Shown here: piece by piece, positions 12,346 through 24,786 of the stretch
Layout of the letters: the number at the start of each line of letters is the position of its first letter
Position numbering within the stretch: the first letter of the stretch is position 1
NCBI RefSeq assembly: GCF_964340395.1
Contig: NC_135565.1
Span: 965,001-1,029,000 of the forward strand
Source of the DNA: Glandiceps talaboti
Lineage: Eukaryota > Hemichordata > Enteropneusta > Spengelidae
DNA: 64,000 nucleotides
Reading direction: 5' to 3'
Made by a program: the position numbers and the translations under genes
Notes under the pieces: generated by a model
Database searches by the model: none
Told to the model about the DNA's origin: nothing
What the model saw: the letters and a program-made list of their open reading frames with translations, nothing else

Positions 12346-15300
12346 TTTATAGTTTATGAGATGAGTCTATCTGTGTTAGTGTAGTGGAAACTATAGACAA
12401 TAGGAATACCATATAGTTTATGAGATGAGTCTATCTGTGTTAGTGTAGTGGAAACTATAGACAATAGGAATACCATATAGTTTATGAGATGGGTCTATCT
12501 GTGTTAGTGTAGTGGAAACTGTAGACATTAGGAATACCATATAGTTTATGAGATGGGTCTATCTGTGTTAGTGTAGTGGAAACTATAGACAATAGGAATA
12601 CCATATAGTTTATGAGATGGGTCTGTCTGTGTTAGTGTAGTGGAAACTATAGACATTAGGAATACCATATAGTTTATGAGATGGGTCTGTCTGTGTTAGT
12701 GTAGTGGAAACTATAGACAATAGGAATACCATATAGTTTATGAGATGGGTCTGTCTGTGTTAGTGTAGTGGAAACTATAGACATTAGGAATACCATATAG
12801 TTTATGAGATGGGTCTGTCTGTGTTAGTGTAGTGGAAACTATAGACATTAGGAAGACCATATAGTTTATGAGATGGGTCTGTCTGTGTTAGTGTAGTGGA
12901 AACTATAGACATTAGGAATACCATATAGTTTATGAGATGGGTCTGTCTGTGTTAGTGTAGTGGAAACTATAGACATTAGGAAGACCATATAGTTTATGAG
13001 ATGGGTCTGTCTGTGTTAGTGTAGTGGAAACTATAGACATTAGGAATACCATATAGTTTATGAGATGGGTCTGTCTGTGTTAGTGTAGTGGAAACTATAG
13101 ACATTAGGAAGACCATATAGTTTATGAGATGGGTCTATCTGTGTTAGTGTAGTGGAAACTATAGACATTAGGTTAGTGTAGTGGAAACTATAGACATTAG
13201 GAAGACCATATAGTTTATGAGATGGGTCTATCTGTGTTAGTGTAGTGGAAACTATAGACATTAGGAAGACCATATAGTTTATGAGATGGGTCTGTCTGTG
13301 TTAGTGTAGTGGAAACTATAGACATTAGGAATACCATATAGTTTATGAGATGGGTCTGTCTGTGTTAGTGTAGTGGAAACTATAGACATTAGGAAGACCA
13401 TATAGTTTATGAGATGGGTCTATCTGTGTTAGTGTAGTGGAAACTATAGACATTAGGTTAGTGTAGTGGAAACTATAGACATTAGGAAGACCATATAGTT
13501 TATGAGATGGGTCTATCTGTGTTAGTGTAGTGGAAACTATAGACATTAGGAATACCATATAGTTTATGAGATGGGTCTGTCTGTGTTAGTGTAGTGGAAA
13601 CTATAGACATTAGGAATACCATATAGTTTATGAGATGGGTCTATCTGTGTTAGTGTAGTGGAAACTGTAGACATTAGGAATACCATATAGTTTATGAGAT
13701 GGGTCTGTCTGTGTTAGTGTAGTGGAAACTGTAGACATTAGGAATACCATATAGTTTATGAGATGGGTCTGTCTGTGTTAGTGTAGTGGAAACTATAGAC
13801 ATTAGGAATACCATATAGTTTATGAGATGGGTCTATCTGTGTTAGTGTAGTGGAAACTGTAGACATTAGGAATACCATATAGTTTATGAGATGGGTCTAT
13901 CTGTGTTAGTGTAGTGGAAACTGTAGACATTAGGAATACCATATAGTTTATGAGATGGGTCTATCTGTGTTAGTGTAGTGGAAACTATAGACATTAGGAA
14001 TACCATATAGTTTATGAGATGGGTCTGTCTGTGTTAGTGTAGTGGAAACTATAGACAATAGGAATACCATATAGTTTATGAGATGGGTCTGTCTGTGTTA
14101 GTGTAGTGGAAACTGTAGACATTAGGAATACCATATAGTTTATGAGATGGGTCTATCTGTGTTAGTGTAGTGGAAACTATAGACAATAGGAATACCATAT
14201 AGTTTATGAGATGGGTCTATCTGTGTTAGTGTAGTGGAAACTGTAGACATTAGGAATACCATATAGTTTATGAGATGGGTCTATCTGTGTTAGTGTAGTG
14301 GAAACTATAGACAATAGGAATACCATATAGTTTATGAGATGGGTCTGTCTGTGTTAGTGTAGTGGAAACTATAGACATTAGGAATACCATATAGTTTATG
14401 AGATGGGTCTGTCTGTGTTAGTGTAGTGGAAACTATAGACAATAGGAATACCATATAGTTTATGAGATGGGTCTGTCTGTGTTAGTGTAGTGGAAACTAT
14501 AGACATTAGGAATACCATATAGTTTATGAGATGGGTCTGTCTGTGTTAGTGTAGTGGAAACTATAGACATTAGGAAGACCATATAGTTTATGAGATGGGT
14601 CTGTCTGTGTTAGTGTAGTGGAAACTATAGACATTAGGAATACCATATAGTTTATGAGATGGGTCTGTCTGTGTTAGTGTAGTGGAAACTATAGTCATTA
14701 GGAAGACCATATAGTTTATGAGATGGGTCTGTCTGTGTTAGTGTAGTGGAACTGTAGACAATAGGTTAGTGTAGTGGAAACTATAGACATTAGGAAGACC
14801 ATATAGTTTATGAGATTGGTCTATCTGTGTTAGTGTAGTGGAACTGTAGACAATAGGTTAGTGTAGTGGAAACTATAGACATTAGGAATACCATATAGTT
14901 TATGAGATGGGTCTATCTGTGTTAGTGTAGTGGAAACTATAGACATTAGGAATACCATATAGTTTATGAGATGGGTCTATCTGTGTTAGTGTAGTGGAAA
15001 CTATAGACATTAGGAAGACCATATAGTTTATGAGATGGGTCTATCTGTGTTAGTGTAGTGGAAACTATAGACATTAGGTTAGTGTAGTGGAAACTATAGA
15101 CATTAGGAAGACCATATAGTTTATGAGATGGGTCTATCTGTGTTAGTGTAGTGGAAACTATAGACATTAGGAATACCATATAGTTTATGAGATGGGTCTG
15201 TCTGTGTTAGTGTAGTGGAAACTATAGACATTAGGAATACCATATAGTTTATGAGATGGGTCTATCTGTGTTAGTGTAGTGGAAACTGTAGACATTAGGA

Positions 15301-16795
15301 ATACCATATAGTTTATGAGATGGGTCTGTCTGTGTTAGTGTAGTGGAAACTGTAGACATTAGGAATACCATATAGTTTATGAGATGGGTCTGTCTGTGTT
15401 AGTGTAGTGGAAACTGTAGACATTAGGAATACCATATAGTTTATGAGATGGGTCTGTCTGTGTTAGTGTAGTGGAAACTATAGACATTAGGAATACCATA
15501 TAGTTTATGAGATGGGTCTGTCTGTGTTAGTGTAGTGGAAACTATAGACATTAGGAATACCATATAGTTTATGAGATGGGTCTATCTGTGTTAGTGTAGT
15601 GGAACTGTAGACAATAGGAATACCATATAGTTTATGAGATGGGTCTGTCTGTGTTAGTGTAGTGGAAACTATAGACATTAGGAATACCATATAGTTTATG
15701 AGATGGGTCTATCTGTGTTAGTGTAGTGGAAACTATAGACATTAGGAAGACCATATAGTTTATGAGATGGGTCTGTCTGTGTTAGTGTAGTGGAAACTAT
15801 AGACATTAGGAATACCATATAGTTTATGAGATGGGTCTGTCTGTGTTAGTGTAGTGGAAACTATAGACATTAGGAATACCATATAGTTTATGAGATGGGT
15901 CTGTCTGTGTTAGTGTAGTGGAAACTATAGACAATAGGAATACCATATAGTTTATGAGATGGGTCTATCTGTGTTAGTGTAGTGGAAACTATAGACAATA
16001 GGAATACCATATAGTTTATGAGATGGGTCTGTCTGTGTTAGTGTAGTGGAAACTATAGACAATAGGAATACCATATAGTTTATGAGATGGGTCTGTCTGT
16101 GTTAGTGTAGTGGAAACTATAGACATTAGGAAGACCATATAGTTTATGAGATGGGTCTATCTGTGTTAGTGTAGTGGAAACTATAGACAATAGGAATACC
16201 ATATAGTTTATGAGATGGGTCTATCTGTGTTAGTGTAGTGGAAACTATAGACAATAGGAATACCATATAGTTTATGAGATGGGTCTATCTGTGTTAGTGT
16301 AGTGGAAACTATAGACAATAGGAATACCATATAGTTTATGAGATGGGTCTATCTGTGTTAGTGTAGTGGAAACTATAGACAATAGGAATACCATATAGTT
16401 TATGAGATGGGTCTGTCTGTGTTAGTGTAGTGGAAACTATAGACATTAGGAAGACCATATAGTTTATGAGATGGGTCTATCTGTGTTAGTGTAGTGGAAA
16501 CTATAGACAATAGGAATACCATATAGTTTATGAGATGGGTCTATCTGTGTTAGTGTAGTGGAAACTATAGACAATAGGAATACCATATAGTTTATGAGAT
16601 GGGTCTATCTGTGTTAGTGTAGTGGAAACTATAGACAATAGGAATACCATATAGTTTATGAGATGGGTCTATCTGTGTTAGTGTAGTGGAAACTATAGAC
16701 ATTAGGAATACCATATAGTTTATGAGATGGGTCTATCTGTGTTAGTGTAGTGGAAACTATAGACAATAGCAATACCATATAGTTTATGAGATGGG
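12346..16795. repeat. Minisatellite, 64 bp x about 70
   Basis: Units contain gtgttagtgtagtggaaact and aggaataccatatagtttat. Variants (tctatctg or tctgtctg; aatacc or aagacc; cattagg or caatagg) are interspersed. Five places carry an extra partial unit that restarts at ttagtgtagtgg (about 13171, 13456, 14764, 14858, 15077). Three 216-bp blocks including this insertion (13058-13273, 13343-13558, 14964-15179) are the same at the translated level, showing higher-order copying. Open frames here are repeat artefacts. Confidence 0.96.
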
Positions 16796-16845
16796 TCTTT
16801 TATGAAGAATTGTTTTCACCTCTACATTGTCTCTTCATTTTCAAG

Positions 16846-17395
16846 ATCAAGTTCAAGATCTAGATCTGGTGGTGTGTACAATAAAAGGTATGTAAGAATT
16901 GTTAAGTTAATTAACATATGCAGGTTATTATATCATATGGCTTTGGTTTAACAGTAGGAAGCTTAAGAAAATTGCCAAAATACATAATGTGTTAAAGTTG
17001 ACAGGGAGAGAATTTACATCATTGGTTGACATAACATTGGTTTCTTTGGTAGGTCACATTACAGAAGTAGAAGCCGGAGTCGAAGTCGTGACCGTGACTA
17101 TGAACGGAGCAGAAAACATCGCCGTCACCGTAGTAGAAGCCACAGTAAAGAACGAAGGAGGAGTGATAGCAGGGACAGACATAGTCGTAACAAACACAAG
17201 AATAGTAGCCGCAACCACAAAAAGAGTAGCAGTAGTCATAAGAGGAAGAGTCGAAGTCACAGTAAAAGTGAAAGTAGAAGTAGAAGTAGAAGTAAAAGCA
17301 TTGATCGTGTTGAAAGTAGCGAAGCTAGTGCAAGTCCTGATAACAGGAGTAGTAGTAGTGATCGCAGCACTGGTAGTCGTAGCAGGAGTCGGTAG
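16846..17395 (+). CDS. Arginine/serine-rich (RS-domain) protein, last two exons
   Basis: Exon 16846-16887 (42 nt, donor gtatgt) encodes SSSRSRSGGVYNK plus two bases of an Arg codon. Exon 17053-17395 supplies the third base after the acceptor ttctttggtag and runs 114 codons to TAG at 17393-17395. The joined product is dominated by RS, SR, RD, HS and KS dipeptides (for example HYRSRSRSRSRDRD), then a Ser/Asp-rich tail ending GSRSRSR. RS domains mediate protein-protein and protein-RNA contacts in spliceosome assembly and are phosphorylated by SRPK and CLK kinases in the nucleus. The RNA-binding or other N-terminal domain is not in the window, so the family (SRSF, Tra2-like, cyclin L, LUC7-like and so on) cannot be named. 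A different frame of the same exon is open but Val-rich and is a shadow. Recognition of the RS domain is strong; gene identity is open. Confidence 0.78.
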
Positions 17396-17908
17396 CTGCA
17401 GTGCCTGGTGCTCCTAGTAGAACTAATTACAGCTCTGTTAGGCATCTGCATGGTAGTAGTATCATTTATAATGCAAGTTCTGAGTCAAATATAAAAGCAT
17501 TATTTCTTTCACATCACAAACTTTCTCTTAATTATGCAATATTATGAGAATGGATTTGTCTTTTGTAAAGATCGTCATTGAGAGCTCAACTAGAACACCT
17601 TAAGTAATTTGTTACGTGAGATCTCATTAGTAGAATGTGCACCTGTAATCACCTGTCATATTACTGGCCGTAATTACGTTTTGCAAAAACTATGGCTAAC
17701 TCTGAATTTTTCAAAATCGTAAGGTGGTCTGTGAATTTTACAAAACTCATATGACCCCTAAATCTGAATTTTACTAAAACTCCTGTGATGGGCATTTACT
17801 AAAAATTGTTATACAAAGCTGACTTGTCATTGAATGAACAAAATGAAAACTGAAATTTTTGAGATTTTATTAAGTATTACATGGATTTTTACATGCCAAA
17901 ATAAGGTA

Positions 17909-17919
17909 AATAAAATAAA
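17909..17919 (+). promoter_or_regulatory. Candidate polyadenylation signals of the RS-protein gene
   Basis: Two overlapping AATAAA hexamers lie about 515 nt after the RS-protein stop codon. The interval 17396-17908 has no other recognisable feature and is a plausible 3' UTR. This rests on the hexamer and position only. Confidence 0.4.
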
Positions 17920-18607
17920 GTATTTGGTTGTCAATTAAATTGACTTGCATGGTAAGTTAACCCCTTTACAATGTACTAAAGTGATCATTAATTTGTTTCC
18001 ATGGAAACAGTTTCAGAGTTTTATTAATGGATTTACTACAAGTAATCAGGTAATTACAGATGCATTGTACTCTACATGTCAGAGTCAACGTCCTTTGACC
18101 TTGGTAGAATTTACTCACGTCTATCTTACACAGCATACCAAACAATGGAAGAATGTTGCCTCAAACTCCATTCCTATAGAAAAAAAAGTGGCTGATTGAC
18201 ACATAATCTATGAATAGAGGTGTTGTCATCAAACCAGAAAAAGGCTTACTTTGTGTGAAGGTTTACACCTTAATAGGTAATAACATCAGTCGGTACAAAA
18301 TGCTGGTACAGGCTAGGTGCAGGCCAGGCCTGGCATCAACTGAATAATTTTTGTTAGGTTCATATTCAGATCCAAGATGTGAGTCCGTCATTATATCTGT
18401 TTATATCTGTGTCATCAGTCGTAATGGGTGACTCCCAAATTATGTGCTTTTGTTGGTCTAAAGGCATCATAGAGTGATGCTAAAATATTGATCAAATGTT
18501 GATATGTTGTAGTTTTTTCTCCTATGCCAATTGTGGTAGGCTGACGTTTGTACAATCTATATCATGGTGTATCACAACTAAATTATATGGTCGAATTGAG
18601 TGATTTT

Positions 18608-19495
18608 TAGCTCCCATATGGGAGGTAATGTTGTGACAATATCTGTCTGTCTGTATGTATGTCTGTGCAGAAATTTTGTTCCACTAATATCTCAAAAAGT
18701 ACTGCAGAAGCAAATGTTCTGCAATTTACTATGTTACATTGTCAGGCTGTAACTTAACGCTAGTTAGTTTTTGGTGGGAGCATCTTGCATAATTAATGAT
18801 AATTTGCATAATTAATGATTTATAAAAATGGGGCTATATATGCATAATGGCTGCACCAAATTCAACAATACTAGCTACTTCTATGGACCATACAAAGATA
18901 TAAAAGCACTAAAAGACGTTAACTTGTGTCAAGTTAATTAAGAGCTAATTTGCATAATTAATGAATGTTTGTAACAAATTTGATGAACCTTACCACAGAT
19001 ATTGATCATACAGAGATATGACAGTTCTTACAGAAATTAACTGCTGTCAATTAATTACTCATATGCATAATTAACAAACTTTGGGCAATTAGGGCCTGTA
19101 CCATGAAAGACTGCCAAATTTGATGAAACTTGCCACAGATATTGATCATACAGAGATACGATTGTTCTTATGAAATTTAGTGGTGTCAATTAATTGCTTG
19201 TTTGCATAATTAACGAACTTTGGCAATTAGGGCCTATGCCAAAAAAGACCACCAAATTTGATGAAACTTGCTAAAGATATTGACAGGGCAAAGGTATCGA
19301 TTTAAAAGCTAATTTGCATATTTGGTGAACTTTTGCAATAAGAGATATATAGCCAGGACTGTACTGAATTCAAGTTAACTTGCTACAGATATTGATTACA
19401 CAAAAGGTACGACAGTACAGAAATACATTTCAAAGTCTCAGTAAGCACATTAACAACATTTCCCCTCATACGGGAGCATTTTCAGTTCATCTCTA
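18608..19495. mobile_element. Family C non-autonomous element (HINE-like)
   Basis: Starts ttagctcccatatgggaggt followed by a TCTG-type microsatellite and ends cccctcatacgggagcattt. The two ends are inverted relative to each other. The interior has several degenerate direct repeats of about 120-150 bp built around ttgcataattaa and gatattgatcatacagagat. No coding sequence. The stretch between the RS-gene 3' UTR and this element (17920-18607) shows nothing recognisable. Confidence 0.55.
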
Positions 19496-20163
19496 GTTAC
19501 CAGCAATTCGCTGTATGAATAATGTTTGATGGTAAACTTCAGAGAAAACATCAAAGACAAATAGTCTTAAAATCCTTTCTTCCGCTAATATTTTAGGCGG
19601 GAAATTCACACCAATTTTGATTGAGTCCAACCTCACAGTATGAGTGCTGTTTGGATCCTGTTTTAATGGTTAAAGCTCTGAACGTGTAACTAGTCTGGGG
19701 TCAAACTCCATGTATGGTTGTAGTGTGAATGTGTTGAAAGCTTTAGCTAAATATTGACTATCAAATTCTAATGGTAGATCTCTGGATATCAATTCAATCA
19801 ATACCTGACCTGACCTGGTCTGTACCTGCATTTTGTACCAACTGTAATAACATCAATGTGCTGGCACATACAATTTCTTGAAAATATGATATATTTTTTT
19901 CAAATAAAGAAGGCAGAATTTGTTATTTATCAGGGCCAAATGTACACATAGGAGATATAAGCAGGTTGCCTTAGTGATAGTAAAAATATTGAAAGAAATG
20001 AATGACAAAAAATATAAATTTATTATTTGTTGTAATGATCTTTATATTTGTCTTAGGAATGTATAGTTGATAAATTAATGTCATTTTCTCTGAGAGATTT
20101 TCTATTTTCTATTATTGTGTGAGTATAAAGTCAAAGGTGGACTAAAAAGCCAGACATACATAA
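19496..20163. other. Non-coding stretch, nothing recognised
   Basis: AT-rich intergenic sequence with no supported exon, element end or tandem structure. Confidence 0.4.
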
Positions 20164-20368
20164 TGCCTCAGTTACAGACTAGATATACATACCGGTATAT
20201 AGTGCCTCAGTTACAGACTAGATATACATACCGGTATATAGTGCCTCAGTTACAGACTAGATATACATACCGGTATATAGTGCCTCAGTTACAGACTAGA
20301 TATACATACCGGTATATAGTGCCTCAGTTACAGACTAGATATACATACCGGTATATAGTGCCTCAGTT
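20164..20368. repeat. Minisatellite, 39 bp x 5
   Basis: Perfect units beginning tgcctcagttacagactaga and including accggtatata. The period is a multiple of three, so a repeat peptide frame stays open; it is not taken as coding. Confidence 0.95.
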
Positions 20369-20435
20369 TGGAAAGCTTCAAAAGTTCATTAAAAAAATTT
20401 TATAAAAAAAAAGGTTGTCGTTTATGATGAGACCT

Positions 20436-20712
20436 AGTCTGCAAGGTATGTCATGTCAGGGTGCCCTCACTAGTCTGTAAGGTATGTCATGTCAGGGTGC
20501 CCTCACTAATCTGTAAGGTATGTCATGTCAGGGTGCCCTCACTAGTCTGTAAGGTATGTCATGTCAGGGTGCCCTCACTAGTCTGCAAGGTATGTCATGT
20601 CAGGGTGCCCTCACTAATCTGTAAGGTATGTCATGTCAGGGTGCCCTCACTAGTCTGTAAGGTATGCCGTGTCAGGACACAGTCTGTCAGATATGCCATG
20701 TCAGGACACCCT
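20436..20712. repeat. Minisatellite, 36 bp x about 7
   Basis: Units contain ctgtaaggtatgtcatgtca and gggtgccctcacta. The last two units are diverged. Confidence 0.95.
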
Positions 20713-21084
20713 CACACATCAGCCAAGTCATCAAGGGTGGTGTGACATGACACATTTCACTGTCTACAACTAGTAGAAGTGGTCATTCTTTAAAAATACA
20801 AGATACATAAAGAGTATATTTGATACACACAGTGTACAGGTATATGATAAACATAAGATTTTCTAAATAGTTAAGAGTAAATTTTTGTACTTTGTTGTGA
20901 AATCTTTCAGGATGCACACTTTGTTGCTTGTGGAACAAAAAAGATATATCATAAGTGACTATTCTTTCATTGATGTTTAAAACTTACTAAAAGTTGATGG
21001 TTTATTAGATTTGAAGAAATGTTAATCTGCTTACAGCTAACTGAATGATTATCCTGTTATACTCGGGGACATATTTGGCAAACG

Positions 21085-21425
21085 TTTTAGTAGACTCTCT
21101 CACAGCCCTGACTTTACTGGCAGCCATTTTAGTAGACTCTCTTACAGCCCTGACTTTACTGGCAGCCATTTTTGTAGACTCTCTTACAGCCCTGACTTTA
21201 CTGGCAGCCATTTTAGTAGACTCTCTTACAGCCCTGACTTTACTGGCAGCCATTTTAGTAGACTCTCTTACAGCCCTGACTTTACTGGCAGCCATTTTAG
21301 TAGACTCTCTTACAGCCCTGACTTTACTGGCAGCCATTTTAGTAGACTCTCTTACAGCCCTCACTTTACTGGCAGCCATTTTAGTAGACTCTCTCACAGC
21401 CCTGACTTTACTGGCAGCCATTTTT
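21085..21425. repeat. Minisatellite, 42 bp x 8, left part
   Basis: Units read ttttagtagactctcttaca then gccctgactttactggcagcca. The same units reappear at 22547-22609 on the far side of a family B element, so the array was split by that insertion. Confidence 0.95.
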
Positions 21426-22546
21426 ACCTCCCGTAAGGGTACGAGAGGTATTAAAAGGGGAATGTTTGTCTGTGTGTCTGTCTGTCTGTCTGTCTGTGTC
21501 ATCATTTTCTAAAAATCGGCTGGCTCAATTGTAATGAAATTTGGGATAAATAACCTTTAGGGTAATAGCTAGACCTGATTAGGTTTTGAGCCAGATCTGT
21601 TAATGTTTAATTAGAGAAATTTGCATATTAATGAAATCAACTAATTACGCAATATCTTAAGACTGCATACTTCAATTTCAATATAATTTAGTACATTCGT
21701 TAAACATAACAACATACATTTGCCCTATAAAATTCGTTGATGTATCTTACAGCGTTAATGAATAATTTGCATAATTAATTATTTTTGGTAATTAGGCTAT
21801 ATCTTAAGAATACATACTACAAATTCAACATAATTTAGTACATACATTAACCATAAGAAAACACATATGTCCTATCAAGTTTGTTGATGCACCGTACAGT
21901 GTTAATGAATAATTTGCATAATTAATTATTTTTGGTAATTAGGCTATATCTTAAGAATACATACTTCAAATTCAACATAATTTAGTACATACGTTAACCA
22001 TAAGAAAACACATATTTCCTATCAAGTTTGTTGATGCACCGTACAGTGTTAATGAATAATTTGCATAATTAATGATTTTCGGTAATTAGGCTATATCTTA
22101 AGAATACATACTTCAATTCCAATATAATTCAGTACACACGTTAACCATAACAATCGCATATGTCCTGTAAAGCTTGTTGGTGTACCTTTCAGTGTTAATG
22201 AATAATTTGCATAATTAATGATTCTTGGTAATTAGGCTATGTCTTACGACTGCATGCTTCAATTTCAATACAATTCAGTACATACATTAACCATAACAAA
22301 TTGTGTATGTCCTATAAAGTTAGTTGATGTACCTTACAGTGTTAATGAATAATTTGCATAATTAATGATTTTCGGTAATTAGGCTATATCTTAAGACTGC
22401 ATTAAGCAGTATCATACACTCTTACATACATTAACCTAAGAAAGCACGCTTGTCCAAAAAACAAAGCCTGTTACCATATTTTTTTTAGTTTAATGAGTTA
22501 TTTGCATAATTAGTGATTCCCTTACGGGAGGCATTCAGTTTAAATC
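21426..22546. mobile_element. Family B non-autonomous element inserted in a minisatellite
   Basis: The 5' end has CCTCCCGTAAGGG, then a TGTCTGTC microsatellite, then five to six direct repeats of about 150 bp (ttaatgaataatttgcataa, aattaggctatatcttaaga). The 3' end has CCCTTACGGGAGG and finishes cattcagtttaaatctgg. Ends therefore carry subterminal inverted repeats. The flanks are both the 42-bp minisatellite, so the boundaries are accurate to a few bases. CTGG before a T is compatible with a Helitron CTRR end; this is an inference. Other pieces lie at 23872-24738, 30105-30320 and 46279-46740. Confidence 0.7.
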
Positions 22547-22632
22547 TGGTAGTAGACTCTCTTACAGCCCTGACTTTACTGGCAGCCATTTTAGTAGACT
22601 CTCTCACAGCCCCCCCCCCCCCCCCCCCCCCT
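22547..22632. repeat. 42-bp minisatellite remnant plus poly-C tract
   Basis: About one and a half 42-bp units continue the array of 21085-21425, followed by an uninterrupted run of about 25 C at 22608-22632. Such runs are prone to sequencing-length error. Confidence 0.9.
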
Positions 22633-22867
22633 CACAAGCTTGTGCATGTTGAGAAATTTGATTCATGTAATTGATGAGGGAGCAGCATACAACGGATTTG
22701 ACTAGCTGTTGAAATAAGACAAATTAGAGCAGTCAGTGAAAGAATCTACCATTTTAGAAGATCTTCATATCTTCATAAGGTCACACAGGGGTCATTCAGT
22801 TAGTTTAGATAACACAAAGGACATTCACAATACCATGAATTTATTGAAAACATACTGTATAGTTTAG

Positions 22868-24786
22868 TTTTAGCACAACTGAACTGATAAGGTTCAGTTG
22901 TGCTATAGGCATGGCAAAGTGTCTGTCTGTCTGTCTGTCTGTGTGTGTGTGTGTGTATGTGGATGACTTAAACTCAAATCGCCAGACTGATTGTCTTGGT
23001 ATTTGGTGGGGATATTACTGTTGGTATCTAGAGCAAAATTATTGCATCACACGTATGTTATTTGGGTTAAAAAATGCCATTTTTGGTAAAAAAAGAAACA
23101 AACAAACTTCTTAAACTCAAAACTGCTGGGCAGATTGGTCTGAAATTTGTTGGGAACGTTTTTAGGGGTGTGTAGATTAAGATTTATACATGACATAAGG
23201 ATTCCATCAGTAATATGCAAATCAGGGCTAAAAATGTCTTTTGATAAAAAAATCTTTAATTCTAAGACTACTGAGCAGATTGGGCTGAAATTAAATGGGG
23301 ATGCATCTGGGTGTGTAGATGAAGAAATAGCATATAATTATTTCATCAGTGATATGCAAATTAGGTGTAAACGTGAATTTTGGTAAAAGTGGTATTCTGT
23401 AGATTTTCTTCAAAATATTTTTTGACACAATTGGCCTTAGCAACCATGACCACGCCCTTAGCAATAACCAGTGTATTTTGCTAAAATATCATCTGGAAGA
23501 CAAGTGATTAAACATTCAAAAAATGTATGCAAATACCCCTAGCATCTGTCACCATACCCATACAGCAACAGCCAAACTGGTGTATTTCACAAAGACAACA
23601 TGAATTCTTAAGACAAGTGAACAAACATTCAAAAAATGTATGCAAATGTACATAGCAACAAGACCACGCCCATAGCAACAGCCATATGATGATTCATATT
23701 GCAAATATAACATGAGATTCATAGACAAGTGAATGAACAAAAATGTATGCAAATATGTCTAACAATATGACCATGCTCATAGCAACAGCCAAGTGATCGT
23801 GTATATTACAAAGATAACATCAGGGTTGGATAGGCAACTGGATAATCATTCAGCAAATGAACACCTATACCTAAGTGTGTGTGTGTCAGTCTGTCTGTGT
23901 GTCTGTCTGTGTCATCGTTTTCTCCATAATGGCTGGCTCAATTCAAACAAAATTTTGAAGACGTATTCCGTAGGGTAATGGCAAGACCTGATTAGGTTTT
24001 GGTAAAAATCTCGTGAATATTAATGAGCAAGTTACATAATTAATGGTTTTCGGTAATTAGGCTATATCTCAAGAATGCACACTTCAAATTCAATATAATT
24101 TGATACATACATTTGCAATACCAAAGCACACTTGTCCTTAAAATATTATTGATGTAGCTTTTAGTTTTAATAAGTTATTGGCATATTTTGGTAGGCCACT
24201 AAAAAGGAAAAAATACTTTCTCGTCAGGAAATGTTGTCTAAAGTGATGCGACGATGTGATTATATTTTTACATTCTCAACAAATGTTAATCAATCTACTT
24301 ATCATTGCAGTTACTGTTCTTTCTATTTAGTACTTTACAGCAAGTGTGTATGTGGGGCAGATGTCATAGGCTAGTTCATGATTAGTTTTGCAGTTGTCTT
24401 CACTGGTGGCACTTAATGTAGGGAGAGTTACTTTTGTGTTTTCCCTTTCATTTGCAGACTGAACGCGGGAAGGGGGGGGTACGTAAGTGATGGGTGCTTA
24501 CCAGAAACAATTTTCTCTTTTTTGGCCTTTAAAACTCTTTCTACGGTGAGTGCTAAGCTACAACGTTCTATAAAGCTTCACATTACAAGCTGTGGTTGGC
24601 CAGGAGATCACTAACAGCAATGGGCAAATAGCAATCAATGAGAAAAAATAACTGCATATTTTCTGTTGTATTCCAACAATTGTCTGTAGGAACGACAATC
24701 TCAAAACTTTGCTCTTGCAGAAGGCATTCAGTTTAAATCTGGTTTTTAAACTGTACAGTTGTGCTACAGTGCCATTGGCGCTATTT
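22868..24786. mobile_element. Family A element interrupted by a nested family B element
   Basis: The left end (tttagcacaactgaactgat, TCTG microsatellite) and interior match the copy at 9231-10412. Similarity breaks after gcaaatgaacacctata near 23868. Family B-type sequence follows (ggctggctcaatt, aattaggctatatctcaaga) and ends aaggcattcagtttaaatct at about 24719-24738. The family A right end (aaactgtacagttgtgctac) resumes immediately. The segment 24200-24700 inside the nest is of unknown origin. Confidence 0.6.

Noticed and set aside
16989-17417. 142-codon Val-rich plus-strand frame over the RS exon
   Set aside because: It is the out-of-frame shadow of the AGY/AGR/CGN-rich RS exon, which has splice sites and a recognisable domain in the other frame.
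21005-21512. Repeat peptide frames on both strands
   Set aside because: 42-bp minisatellite continuing into a transposon end; frames explained by the period.
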